A DNA stretch of 41,918 nt from Paenibacillus sp. OK003 (lineage in GTDB: Bacteria; Bacillota; Bacilli; Paenibacillales; Paenibacillaceae): positions 1-41,918 of the forward strand of contig NZ_FOBD01000031.1 in the NCBI RefSeq assembly GCF_900109515.1, in the 5' to 3' direction. Both the position numbers and the translations under genes were made by a program. The notes below the pieces were generated by a model. That model was not told the origin of the DNA and searched no databases. It saw nothing but the letters and a program-made list of their open reading frames with translations. This document shows positions 9,204 through 17,633 of the stretch, piece after piece (within the stretch, counting starts at the first letter, position 1; each line of letters begins with the position of its first letter).

Positions 9204-9268
9204 ACAACATTCCCCCTCAGTTTGGTGTAAGACGGGAGCCGGCGCTTACGTCAGATTTTCTGGCTAAT

Positions 9269-9291
9269 TACTCCATCTTTCCAATGGAGTA
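9269..9291. promoter_or_regulatory. Inverted repeat in the leader of the sugar operon
   Basis: TACTCCAT (9269-9276) and ATGGAGTA (9284-9291) are perfect arms around a seven-base spacer, 66-88 bases before the first gene of the operon. It could be an operator or a leader hairpin. Confidence 0.5.
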
Positions 9292-9341
9292 TATGCAGAC
9301 CCTGGCGTTAGAATGAAGTATTCTTCCATAAATAAATTAAA

Positions 9342-9362
9342 AAAAGAAATAATTTTTCTTTT
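9342..9362. promoter_or_regulatory. AT-rich palindrome, candidate RpiR operator
   Basis: AAAAGAAA (9342-9349) and TTTCTTTT (9355-9362) are perfect arms around five bases, upstream of the sugar operon. RpiR-type regulators often bind AT-rich palindromes of this sort; assignment to the operon's own regulator is inference. Confidence 0.4.
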
Positions 9363-9369
9363 AGGCTAA

Positions 9370-9420
9370 AAAAACACAAAAAATAAGCCAGTTCGATCCG
9401 TGAAAGGACCAAACTGGCTT
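9370..9420 (-). terminator. Rho-independent terminator of the kinase gene
   Basis: AAGCCAGTT (9385-9393) pairs with AACTGGCTT (9412-9420); read on the minus strand the stem is followed by TATTTTTTGTGTTTTTTT. It lies 37 bases past the kinase stop. Confidence 0.85.
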
Positions 9421-9456
9421 GTTTATTACGACTATATGTATAAGACAAGGCTGCCA

Positions 9457-10446
9457 TCAAGCCGTCTCATGCTGTTTCTTTGGCTCTGCTTCGTAGATTT
9501 GGGTATGTTCATTCTCAGCCAAAGCCCATTCTACCGTACCAGGTTTGCGTATTTTCCACATCCAGGCTTGTACTTGAAGTGATCTCTTAACCCAAGCGAG
9601 AGAAGCACAACGTTGCTCGGAACGAACCGATAATCCCCAGTGAATAACGCGTGCGAGCCACCGGTTCACATACTCATTATGAGAACGCACAGATGGCAAT
9701 TCATCGCGGAACAATCGCTGTTTTACATCCATAGGGGGCTGCCCGCATGTCCAATAATGAAGCAACGCTGCCAGGCTATATATGTCTGACATCGGTCCCT
9801 GAGTGGATTTCTCCGAGTAGAACTCAAGGGGTGAGTACCCTGTCGATGTAAAGATCGCCTGTTTTTCCCCGGATTGTACAGGCCAGCGAGCTGCTGAACC
9901 GAAGTCCAATAGTTTGGGCGTACCGTCTTCCATCACCATAATATTGGATGGCTTCACATCACGATGGAGAATTCCCTGCTTATGAATATAGTCCAGTGTA
10001 TCTACCAGCGGAAGCAATGTCTCCGTAATAAATACCGCGTCCAGCGCATGATTACGCTCACTGAGATATCCGGTTAAGGTTACCCCTGTGCAGTATTCCA
10101 TAACAAGATACCCTGTGTCATTTTCTTCGAAATGATCCACGTACGACACAATATGAGGATGATTCAACGTGGATAACAGCTCTCCTTCTACCAAAAATGC
10201 AGCAAGAAGTTCCTGATACTGACCACTGAACCCCCGTGAAGAACAGAACACTCCCCGTTTGTCGGTCTGACGTGCTGCCAGCCTCTGGGGGAAAAACTCC
10301 TTGATTGCTACCTTTGCACCTGTATTCCGATCTCTTCCTGCATATACAATAGCCAGCTCACTGCTGGCCATGAGATGTCTTACCTGATATGTATCATTTA
10401 AAATTACATTGCGCTGCAATGCCATTTTGCAATTGTCCTTTTTCAT
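9457..10446 (-). CDS. Serine/threonine protein kinase
   Basis: 329 residues with a eukaryotic-like kinase domain over residues 20-290: Lys49 in VAIKEF, Glu88 region of helix C, catalytic HRDVKPSN at 161-168 and metal-binding DFG at 181-183. The glycine loop is degenerate (SSELAIVYAG). There is no membrane helix, PASTA or other sensory domain, so it is a short cytoplasmic kinase unlike PrkC. The ATG at 10446 follows GAGGG at seven bases. It stands alone with its own terminator; an inverted repeat lies in its upstream region. Substrate unknown. Confidence 0.9.
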   Translation of the reverse strand: MKKDNCKMALQRNVILNDTYQVRHLMASSELAIVYAGRDRNTGAKVAIKEFFPQRLAARQTDKRGVFCSSRGFSGQYQELLAAFLVEGELLSTLNHPHIVSYVDHFEENDTGYLVMEYCTGVTLTGYLSERNHALDAVFITETLLPLVDTLDYIHKQGILHRDVKPSNIMVMEDGTPKLLDFGSAARWPVQSGEKQAIFTSTGYSPLEFYSEKSTQGPMSDIYSLAALLHYWTCGQPPMDVKQRLFRDELPSVRSHNEYVNRWLARVIHWGLSVRSEQRCASLAWVKRSLQVQAWMWKIRKPGTVEWALAENEHTQIYEAEPKKQHETA

Positions 10447-10492
10447 AACAGACCCTCTTTTCAACCTTGTCGATCGGAAGACTTGCCGCATG

Positions 10493-10559
10493 TTGCATCA
10501 TTCAGTCCAACCAGACAGGCGTTTTATCGCCAACCATCTATATAAACCAAATGATGCAA
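10493..10559. promoter_or_regulatory. Separated 10-base inverted repeat upstream of kinase
   Basis: TTGCATCATT (10493-10502) and AATGATGCAA (10550-10559) are perfect complements 47 bases apart; a smaller GGCG/CGCC stem sits between them (10518-10531). The spacing suits either a looped pair of half-sites or a long leader hairpin for the kinase mRNA. Confidence 0.5.
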
Positions 10560-10601
10560 TTTGAATCACAACCATGCGGAAATATTGAAAAATTCCTAAA
10601 T

Positions 10602-11474
10602 TTAATAATTCTGCTGTAAGAATTGCTGAATTTCTTGGTTCATCTGGATCAACACATCTTGAGACGGGAAATGACCTGTGTCGTATTTGATTGCTTTGAC
10701 ATTCGGAATAATCTTCTGAGCTCTTTCAATGACCTTATCTGCCGGGAAAAAGACATCCTTCTCTCCCACCAACAGCAGTGTTGGCGATGTATAATTCACC
10801 AATTCCTCCTGCTCCGTAAGCTTGGGCATATCCTGTTCCAGACTGACGTATTTGAAGATTTTCCCGATTATATTTTTATCTATTTCTTTCATACAACTGC
10901 ATGACATGATATCCGCGATCTTTTGCAAAGAAGTTGGAGAAGAAGTCATTTTGTACGTTACGAGTGGCAACACGATATCCTGAGCCATTTTAATTTTGGA
11001 TCCCACGGCCAGTCCAGCGGGTGCTACCAGAACAGAACATGCAATTCGGTCCGGAATGTAAGTTGCCAGTCTTAGGATAATTCCGCCTCCAAAGGAAGGA
11101 CCGATAAACGCACTCTTTTCGATCTTGTAATGGTCCAGCAAATCAGAAATCCACAAAGCCAAACTATCAAACCTTGCCGAAATTCGTGTTTCTTCACTGT
11201 AGCCTGGATGACCGATCGTATCCGGCGCGATAATCCGGTAATCTTTGAAAAGAGAAGAGAACCATGACAACGTCATCGGATTCACACAATTTCCGCCCTG
11301 GAGAATAAATAGCGGCTTACCGTCTTCTGGACCTGTTAATAAAACATGCGTTTGTCCAAAACGTGTCTCGACGTACTCTCGTGTAAAACCTTCGCCCAAT
11401 TGCTCAACATACGCTTCGTATTCCTCAAGTATGCTGCTCTTGCCTTCTTCACTTCTATAAATGGAACCCATGTC
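10602..11474 (-). CDS. Alpha/beta-fold hydrolase
   Basis: 290 residues. The nucleophile elbow is GPSFGG, the oxyanion-side loop is LQGGNCV, an Asp lies in LVGEKDVFF, and the catalytic His is in DTGHFPSQ near the C-terminus. No signal peptide, so it is cytoplasmic. The ATG at 11474 was chosen because AGGAGG sits five bases before it, while upstream ATGs have no ribosome site. Substrate cannot be told; the family includes esterases and C-C bond hydrolases. Confidence 0.88.
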   Translation of the reverse strand, partial: DMGSIYRSEEGKSSILEEYEAYVEQLGEGFTREYVETRFGQTHVLLTGPEDGKPLFILQGGNCVNPMTLSWFSSLFKDYRIIAPDTIGHPGYSEETRISARFDSLALWISDLLDHYKIEKSAFIGPSFGGGIILRLATYIPDRIACSVLVAPAGLAVGSKIKMAQDIVLPLVTYKMTSSPTSLQKIADIMSCSCMKEIDKNIIGKIFKYVSLEQDMPKLTEQEELVNYTSPTLLLVGEKDVFFPADKVIERAQKIIPNVKAIKYDTGHFPSQDVLIQMNQEIQQFLQQNY

Positions 11475-11531
11475 TGCCTCCTGCAAAGTATACTCTTTCA
11501 ACATGTTATGGATTTTAAGGTCCATAAATAT

Positions 11532-11556
11532 AAAAGAGCCCGCTGATGACAGGCTC
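11532..11556 (-). terminator. Terminator of the RNase H gene
   Basis: On the minus strand GAGCCTG pairs with CGGGCTC around a seven-base loop and is followed by TTTTATATTTAT. It lies about 110 bases past the RNase H stop. Confidence 0.75.
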
Positions 11557-11666
11557 CTTCATATGTGTAACTTATCATAATGAACTGATTATAGAATGGA
11601 AACTGGAAATTGTAAACATCGTTTCTCATAGAAAATTAATAATACAGAAATTGTAGAGAATTAGGG

Positions 11667-12329
11667 CTATTTTCGGCCGTAATCTGCCTTGATTTCGCCC
11701 CACTGCTTGGTCTGCCATTTTAGCACTTTATTGCTATACGTATTCGTTCGGAGCCACTGCTCTGCACGGTCAATCATCAGCCAGATCTCTTCGGTGGAAG
11801 CATCCCTTGCGAGTGTGGTGGATACCGCTTTTTGTTTTAACCATTTCATCGCATTGACGGAGTCCGTATAAACCGTCTTGTTACTGCCCTCTTTTTTGAG
11901 ATACGCCAAGGCATGTACGATGGCCAGAAATTCACCCAGATTATTCGTACCTTTGGAAATTGGCCCAACGGAGAAAATAATCTCACCCGTGCGGGTATCC
12001 ACACCTTTATATTCCACGGGTCCCGGGTTCCCCCTCGTACCTACATCAACCGAGATGCTGTCATAATCGATTTCATTCGAGGTTTCCATACCCGCACTTC
12101 TTCCAGCACTGCCAGACTTCGTCTTTGAGGAGCTACCTGATCCACTGGCACCTGTCCCCCAGTTTCCTTTCCATCCGGCACGATAGGCCTCTTCGGCGGC
12201 AGCTTTTGATTCATACGATTTATATTTTGCTCCGGTATAATGATCTGTTTGTGCTTTGCATTCTGCCCATGTGCTGTATACGCCTGGCTTCTTGCCTTCC
12301 CAAACGACATAGTATTTCTGCTTTGCCAA
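11667..12329 (-). CDS. RNase H family protein with viroplasmin N-terminus
   Basis: 220 residues. Residues 1-50 form a caulimovirus-viroplasmin (RHVP) domain (YYVVWEGKKPGVYSTW region), which in RNase H1 binds RNA-DNA hybrid. A Gly/Ser linker follows, then an RNase H fold with acidic residues in SVDVGT, GEFLAI and YTDSVNA, and an Asp near the C-terminus (IKADYG). It should cleave RNA in hybrids. The TTG at 12329 is preferred: AAGGAG lies nine bases upstream, while the in-frame ATG at 12356 has no ribosome site. Confidence 0.88.
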   Translation of the reverse strand: MAKQKYYVVWEGKKPGVYSTWAECKAQTDHYTGAKYKSYESKAAAEEAYRAGWKGNWGTGASGSGSSSKTKSGSAGRSAGMETSNEIDYDSISVDVGTRGNPGPVEYKGVDTRTGEIIFSVGPISKGTNNLGEFLAIVHALAYLKKEGSNKTVYTDSVNAMKWLKQKAVSTTLARDASTEEIWLMIDRAEQWLRTNTYSNKVLKWQTKQWGEIKADYGRK

Positions 12330-12417
12330 TATGACCCGCTCCTTCGTTTGCTGCATTCCATTCCTTATTGTAAACGATAGGGAGGTGAGATTGAAAGAAA
12401 CGTGTTCATCTTAATTG

Positions 12418-12915
12418 CTACACTTGATACCTCCATTTCTTCAACATGTCTAATGCTACTTCCAGAAGCTTGCTTTGGTTATGTGAGAGTTGCATTTCAA
12501 TACGTTGTTGACACCTAAGGTTCTGTAAATCCGATAACTTATCCATCATTTGCTCCAGCAACATGAATGACTGCGCGCTCACTTCCAGACTGGAATCACC
12601 GATAAATGGAATAATGTTCTCTATATGTACTATGTAATTCAGGTTTTCAAGAGCGTATAGTAATGTGCCTCTGCTTCCTAATGTCTTGGGGTCTGTGATG
12701 ACTTCAATTAATGGCTCGACTGCTCGATCATCCCCAATGTCCGATAAAGCAATGGCAATTTTGTTGCGTAGTGTTGTGTTGTCCGTAGATTTCAGGAGTT
12801 CAATCAAGAAAGCGAATTGGGTGGTATCCTTTTTTTCGCCAATATATGCAATTTGTTTAACAACGCCTTCCATATCTCCTTGGGAAAGATGCTTTTGGAT
12901 CATGTTCGTATACAT
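12418..12915 (-). CDS. HEAT-repeat protein
   Basis: 165 residues, wholly alpha-helical repeats; the clearest repeat is around IALSDIGDDRAVEPLIEVI (residues 55-75), the pattern of HEAT/PBS-lyase repeats. Such proteins are binding scaffolds and no enzymatic motif is visible. A GAGGAG site is present but 14 bases from the ATG, longer than usual. It is monocistronic. Partner unknown. Confidence 0.7.
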   Translation of the reverse strand: MYTNMIQKHLSQGDMEGVVKQIAYIGEKKDTTQFAFLIELLKSTDNTTLRNKIAIALSDIGDDRAVEPLIEVITDPKTLGSRGTLLYALENLNYIVHIENIIPFIGDSSLEVSAQSFMLLEQMMDKLSDLQNLRCQQRIEMQLSHNQSKLLEVALDMLKKWRYQV

Positions 12916-13332
12916 TGTACGTTATATCACTCCTCATTTTGTTAGTAGAAAACTCTCCATAATAATATCGGTCATTTCCTTATTTTAGGATGTAGTATAA
13001 TGGTCCTTATCACATCGGGACTATTTTCCTTATCCACATCTCTTGACCTAAACAATTGTATATTTCAACCAGATCAAGAACAGGCTATGAACTACGACAC
13101 ATGATTTAGTACAGAAAGGAATACAACCAATGGACTGGATATGGAAATCCATCTTGCTTGTACTGATTTGGAAGCACTCCTGAAGCAAGGTACGTGGCCC
13201 ACGAAATCCAAGGAACTGTTCCAGGAGGTCATTCAGGATGGACACTCGCGTCCGATTGACTCCAAAATACAGTAAATAATTTGAATAAAATATAGAGATG
13301 GCTGGCCACAGGTGGCCCTTTCTAGCGCATGT
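12916..13332. other. Mostly non-coding gap
   Basis: Apart from the 44-codon frame at 13141 nothing convincing is seen. A TATAAT at about 12997 on the plus strand could be a -10 box but lacks a clear -35. Confidence 0.4.
13141..13275 (+). CDS. Small hypothetical protein, possibly a gene remnant
   Basis: A 44-residue frame beginning MEIHLACTDLEALLKQG. It reads like real protein (charged, amphipathic, no odd composition) but the ribosome site AAAGGA at 13115 lies about 20 bases from this ATG and fits a different out-of-frame ATG at 13130. The frame is open back to 13105. It may be the surviving C-terminal part of a larger gene. Function unknown. Confidence 0.35.
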   Translation: MEIHLACTDLEALLKQGTWPTKSKELFQEVIQDGHSRPIDSKIQ

Positions 13333-13372
13333 AAAAAGACACCCGAATGCCGAATGCCTTCAGGTGTCTTTT
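13333..13372 (-). terminator. Terminator of ssuD
   Basis: AAAAGACACC (13334-13343) pairs with GGTGTCTTTT (13363-13372), giving a T-run on either exit. It lies 30 bases beyond the ssuD stop. Confidence 0.85.
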
Positions 13373-13402
13373 AGTTGCCTTAATCCGAAATCCGTTATGA
13401 AA

Positions 13403-14563
13403 TTAGGATTTGGAGGAAACTTTGGTTTTGACCATGTGGTCCGGGATGTTGTTATTGGCAATGATTTCTCCAAATGGACCAACAAAGGAATGATCGCCGC
13501 TTTCTCCATGTTGCGAATACTGAAGCTTTGGAAACAGCAGCTCCGCGGTACGATAACATTCTTCCAGATGCGGATAACCGGATAAAATGAACGTCTCGAT
13601 CCCCAGTTCTTCATACTCTCTGATTCTGGCTGCCACCTGATCGGGATCACCGACAAGTGCGGTTCCGGCACCACCTCTAACCAAGCCAATGCCCGCCCAC
13701 AGATTGGGGCTAATCTCTAGGTTCGAACGATCACCATTATGCAGCTTGGCCATTCTCTGCTGTCCTACGGAATCCATGCGAGCATAGATCTTCTGGGCAG
13801 CGGCTATCGTCTCCTCATCCAGATGGGAGATCAGCTCATTTGCGGCCTTCCATGCTTCGTCTGCTGTCGGACGCACAATAACATGCATGCGTATGCCAAA
13901 ACGAATGCTTCTTCCTTTTTTCGCAGCCAGCTCCCGCATTTGATGAATTTTGGCTTGCACCTGACCCGGAGGCTCACCCCACGTTAAATACACATCGACA
14001 TGATCCGCTGCCACTTCCATTGCGGCTTCCGAGGAACCTCCAAAATAGATTGGTGGATATGGCTTTTGGATGGTCGGATACAGGACGGAGCCACCCTTAA
14101 CCTTCAGATATTTGCCTTCATAGTCAACCGCCTCTCCCTGCAATTCCTTGCGCCAAATGGTCAGAAATTCATCGGCCAACGCATAGCGCTCATCGTGGTC
14201 CAGGAACAGCCCTTCTCCTTCAAGCTCAATTGGATCTCCCCCAGCCACCACATTGATTAGTAGTCTTCCTTTGGAGAAACGATCCAGGGTTGCGGCCATG
14301 CGTGCAGCTGTGGTTGGCATCATCAGACCTGGACGCGCCGCGACAAGAAACTTCAGCCTGTCCGTGGAAGAAATCAGCGATGAAGCCACAATCCACGCAT
14401 CTTCACACGACTTTCCCGTAGGTAACAAAACACCGGCATATCCAAGTTCATCCGCGGCTTGTGCCACCTGCTTGCAGTAATGGTAACTGACTGCCCGGGC
14501 CCCTTCTTTTGTTCCAAGATACCTGCCATCCCCGTGTGTGGGAATAAACCAAAACAGTTCCAT
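13403..14563 (-). CDS. ssuD: FMNH2-dependent alkanesulfonate monooxygenase
   Basis: 386 residues, full length for SsuD, with the bacterial-luciferase-like TIM barrel and family features such as WFIPTHGDGRYLG at the start, VAARPG, VAGGDP and the YFGGSSEAA loop. It uses reduced flavin and oxygen to release sulfite from alkanesulfonates when sulfate is scarce. GAGG precedes the ATG by nine bases. No ssuABC transporter or flavin reductase lies nearby, so it depends on partners elsewhere. It is divergent from a TetR gene that may control it. Confidence 0.92.
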   Translation of the reverse strand: MELFWFIPTHGDGRYLGTKEGARAVSYHYCKQVAQAADELGYAGVLLPTGKSCEDAWIVASSLISSTDRLKFLVAARPGLMMPTTAARMAATLDRFSKGRLLINVVAGGDPIELEGEGLFLDHDERYALADEFLTIWRKELQGEAVDYEGKYLKVKGGSVLYPTIQKPYPPIYFGGSSEAAMEVAADHVDVYLTWGEPPGQVQAKIHQMRELAAKKGRSIRFGIRMHVIVRPTADEAWKAANELISHLDEETIAAAQKIYARMDSVGQQRMAKLHNGDRSNLEISPNLWAGIGLVRGGAGTALVGDPDQVAARIREYEELGIETFILSGYPHLEECYRTAELLFPKLQYSQHGESGDHSFVGPFGEIIANNNIPDHMVKTKVSSKS

Positions 14564-14643
14564 AGGTATGACCTCATTCCTATTTTTATATTTTATTTTT
14601 CCGATTGATTTGGTGTGTTTTATTTATTATGATAGCTATTATC

Positions 14644-14658
14644 CGTTGGATATCAACG
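14644..14658. promoter_or_regulatory. Palindrome between ssuD and TetR gene
   Basis: CGTTG-GATAT-CAACG is a perfect 15-base palindrome with a five-base centre in the divergent promoter region; a related block around GTTGATCAA is at 14759-14767. Candidate operator for the TetR regulator. Confidence 0.45.
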
Positions 14659-14793
14659 ATCAATTAGGCAGAATCTGACGGTTAAGCAACGCATTTTACC
14701 GATGTGTTGCGAAATGTCTTGTTATTCTACATTCCCAAACCATTTGAAGGCTCAACAAAGTTGATCAATCCGTTGTTTTCGAGGTGATGAGAA

Positions 14794-15396
14794 GTGAATG
14801 AATCCCGTGGAGTGGATCGAAGAATTTTACGGACCCGTGTGATGATTTCCGAAGCTCTCCTGAAAATTCTGCCACAGAAAGCCTTTACCGAAATTAGTGT
14901 CGTAGACATCGCGGACCAAGCGAATATCAATCGCTCTACCTTTTACGCCCACTTTCTAGACAAGGATGATTTATTGGATAGCATGGTGAATGCGAAGTTT
15001 CAACTGCTTGAGCAGTTACTGGCGGAACGGAATGCTCACCTTGGGAATCTACCTTCATTTAATGAGCCAGATCCCATTTTTGCAGTATTGTTCGAGCATA
15101 TATTGGAGCATGATGAATTCTATCGGGTGATGATACTGATCAATCCTCCTGGGAATTTCAACAGCCGGTTGAATCAAGTGATTAGAGAGATGTTTTTGGA
15201 TCGGATATCCCAATTAGGCATGGAGCAAAAAGAAGTGCCTCTGGATATTTTACTGGATCACATCAGCTTCTCCACCATTGGAATTATTCACAAATGGCTT
15301 GCTGACAGTAAGGTATACTCACCTCATCACATGGCTCTTCAACTAACCCGAATTGCCCTGTTAGGAACATATAAAGCGATGGGAGCATCGGTTTAG
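14794..15396 (+). CDS. TetR/AcrR-family transcriptional regulator
   Basis: 200 residues. Residues 10-60 form a TetR helix-turn-helix (VVDIADQANINRSTFYAHF), and the rest a helical ligand domain of the TetR_C_7-like kind. The GTG at 14794 follows GAGG by nine bases; the nearby ATG at 14799 is out of frame. It is divergent from ssuD and monocistronic, ending at a strong terminator. Ligand unknown. Confidence 0.9.
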   Translation: MNESRGVDRRILRTRVMISEALLKILPQKAFTEISVVDIADQANINRSTFYAHFLDKDDLLDSMVNAKFQLLEQLLAERNAHLGNLPSFNEPDPIFAVLFEHILEHDEFYRVMILINPPGNFNSRLNQVIREMFLDRISQLGMEQKEVPLDILLDHISFSTIGIIHKWLADSKVYSPHHMALQLTRIALLGTYKAMGASV

Positions 15397-15478
15397 AGTG
15401 AGTAGCCCATCCTCTCCAAAAAAAGTGATACATGGCATCTGAATACACGTGACATGTGACACTTGACTTTAGAACAAA

Positions 15479-15527
15479 AAGAACTGTCATTTAAGCATAT
15501 ATTCCGCTTAAAGACAGTTCTTCTTTT
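15479..15527. terminator. Bidirectional terminator
   Basis: GAACTGTC (15481-15488) with GACAGTTC (15513-15520), continued inward by TTAAGC and GCTTAA. T-rich on both exits. It separates the converging TetR and siderophore ATPase genes. Confidence 0.9.
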
Positions 15528-15621
15528 ACAACTTACTCCACAAATGCCTGTGTAACCGGAGTTATAGTGGAAGAGATAACGAGAGAACATGTGTGAGTTT
15601 CAGCTAAGACGGTTCCTTGTC

Positions 15622-16389
15622 TCATCGCGTACTCAAGTAGGCAATGCCCAGGCCACCTGTCACTGGATTTTCGTATATTTCACATTCCACGTCGAATACT
15701 TCACCAATCATTTCACGAGTCAGGATATCGGCGGGTTTGCCATGAACCACAATCTGTCCCTGCTTCACGACATAGAGGTAATCGCAATACGCTGCGGCGA
15801 GTTCGAGATCATGAAGGGCAGCCAATATGCCGATATCCAGACTCCGCACAATATTGAGGATCTGAAGCTGATATTTGATATCCAAATGATTGGTAGGCTC
15901 GTCCAATATCAGAAATTCGGGCTGCTGGGCCAGCACTCGGGCGAGGACCACACGCTGCTTTTCCCCGCCGGACAGGGACACATAATTGCGGTCCGCATGT
16001 CCGGTCAGATGTACCTTTTCCAACGCCTGTTCCACGATTTCATAATCCCGTTCATTATCCGTCTCCAGCAGTTTCTTGTGAGGGGTGCGACCCATCATAA
16101 CCATTTCACGCACCGTAAAATCAAAGCTTAATTCGTTAAATTGACCCACAACGCCCATATGCCGGGACACGACCTTGGGACTGGATTTCAGAATGTCCGT
16201 GTCATCGAGAAATACTTTGCCTTGCTGCGGTTTGATCACTTTATAGATGCTCTTAAGCAGCGTTGATTTGCCACAACCGTTTGGGCCAATCAGGCCGACG
16301 AATTGCTTGGCATTTACCTGTAATGAAATGTCCCGGATAATATCCGTGTTCAGCACCGATATGGATACATTTTCTACATTCAATTTCAT
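15622..16389 (-). CDS. Iron-siderophore ABC transporter ATP-binding protein (FecE/FhuC type)
   Basis: 255 residues with Walker A GPNGCGKST (near 36), Q-loop VGQFNEL, signature LSGGEKQR, Walker B FLILDEPTNHLD and the switch His in ALHDLE. It powers uptake through the adjacent permease. GGAGG precedes the ATG and the gene begins only two bases after the permease stop. Control is by the Fur box shared with the binding protein. Confidence 0.93.
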   Translation of the reverse strand: MKLNVENVSISVLNTDIIRDISLQVNAKQFVGLIGPNGCGKSTLLKSIYKVIKPQQGKVFLDDTDILKSSPKVVSRHMGVVGQFNELSFDFTVREMVMMGRTPHKKLLETDNERDYEIVEQALEKVHLTGHADRNYVSLSGGEKQRVVLARVLAQQPEFLILDEPTNHLDIKYQLQILNIVRSLDIGILAALHDLELAAAYCDYLYVVKQGQIVVHGKPADILTREMIGEVFDVECEIYENPVTGGLGIAYLSTR

Positions 16390-16391
16390 GT

Positions 16392-17501
16392 TTATTTTCC
16401 TCCAAAACCGTAGCCTTTTTTGACTAACATATACATAAACATCGGCGCACCAATCATCGCTGTAATGATCCCGATCGGCAATTCAACGCTGGAAATCAGT
16501 GATCGTGCAATAATATCCGTCCAGATCAGGAAGATGGCACCGAACAGAACGGATACAGGCATGACTTTACGATGATCCGATCCGACCAGCCCTCTCACGA
16601 TATGTGGAATAATCAATCCGACAAAACCGATCATGCCGCAGCTTGCTACCATTACACCGGTGACAAGAGCTGTTAACAGCATATACAATCTGCGATATAC
16701 ACTGAGATTAATTCCGAGTGTAACCGCGGCTTCGTCACCCAACAGCATCGTATTGAGAACCCGGGACTGCAACAGGAAGAACACAATGGCTACGAGCACA
16801 ACGATGCTAATCAGCGGAAGCTTGTTCCATCCGGATGAGGCAAGACTGCCCATGGTCCAGAATGTTACGGTCTTGATGCCTTCGGCATTGTTGGCAAAAT
16901 AAATGATAAAGTTCGAAAAGGCACTGCACAGCGCATTAATGACCATTCCGGCAAGCACCAGCTTGACCGATGTCATTTTCCCCCGAATACCTGCCAGAGC
17001 CAGGACCAGCAAGGACGCCCCCATGGCACCGGCAAATGCCCAGAAAGCCACCCCGGTCTGACCAAGCCAGCCAATCGCGCCGAATCCGATCAGAATGGCA
17101 AACGTGGCCCCGAGTGAAGCTCCTGAGGAAATCCCCAGTATATACGGGTCTGCAAGTGGATTCTGCACGGCAGCCTGCATAACTGCACCACATAAAGCTA
17201 GCCCGGCACCGATAAACATGGCCATCAGTACACGCGGAAAGCGAATCTGCCAGATAATATCCGTAAAAGACCCCGCCTCAATCGGCGTAGAGCTGAACTG
17301 AAATCCAGTTAATTTGTACAACAGAATGCGATAAGACTCAGCGAGTGGAATGCTCACCTGTCCAATGGATACTGCAATTCCAACCGAAATAACCATTACG
17401 ATGATTAAAGCGGCAATCAATACTGCAAAACCGGATTTGCTGTAAATCAGGTACTCCCTTTTTCCCATACGCTGCTTCTGAATCTGAGCCGTCTGTGCCA
17501 T
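16392..17501 (-). CDS. FecCD-family iron-siderophore permease
   Basis: 369 residues, around ten membrane helices, with family motifs GAVMQAAVQNPLADPYILGISSG-like (seen near residues 105-128) and GFVGLIIPHIVR. A single permease suggests a homodimer. The ATG at 17501 is preferred since GGGGGA directly precedes it; earlier GTG and ATG codons in frame lack a ribosome site. Divergent from its binding protein across a Fur box. Confidence 0.92.
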   Translation of the reverse strand: MAQTAQIQKQRMGKREYLIYSKSGFAVLIAALIIVMVISVGIAVSIGQVSIPLAESYRILLYKLTGFQFSSTPIEAGSFTDIIWQIRFPRVLMAMFIGAGLALCGAVMQAAVQNPLADPYILGISSGASLGATFAILIGFGAIGWLGQTGVAFWAFAGAMGASLLVLALAGIRGKMTSVKLVLAGMVINALCSAFSNFIIYFANNAEGIKTVTFWTMGSLASSGWNKLPLISIVVLVAIVFFLLQSRVLNTMLLGDEAAVTLGINLSVYRRLYMLLTALVTGVMVASCGMIGFVGLIIPHIVRGLVGSDHRKVMPVSVLFGAIFLIWTDIIARSLISSVELPIGIITAMIGAPMFMYMLVKKGYGFGGK

Positions 17502-17578
17502 CTCTTCCCCCATCAATTTCACTTGAATTTGAATAATAAAAATTTAGCTATTTACAAAGTATTTTCTCGGATTATAAT

Positions 17579-17593
17579 TGAGAATGATTATCT
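17579..17593. promoter_or_regulatory. Fur box between permease and binding protein
   Basis: TGAGAATGATTATCT differs from the Bacillus 7-1-7 Fur consensus TGATAATNATTATCA at two positions. It lies between two divergent iron-uptake transcripts, so one site may repress both. Confidence 0.8.
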
Positions 17594-17633
17594 TTGTCAA
17601 TTTAAAAACATATAGAAAAGGGGCTCGTCGCTA

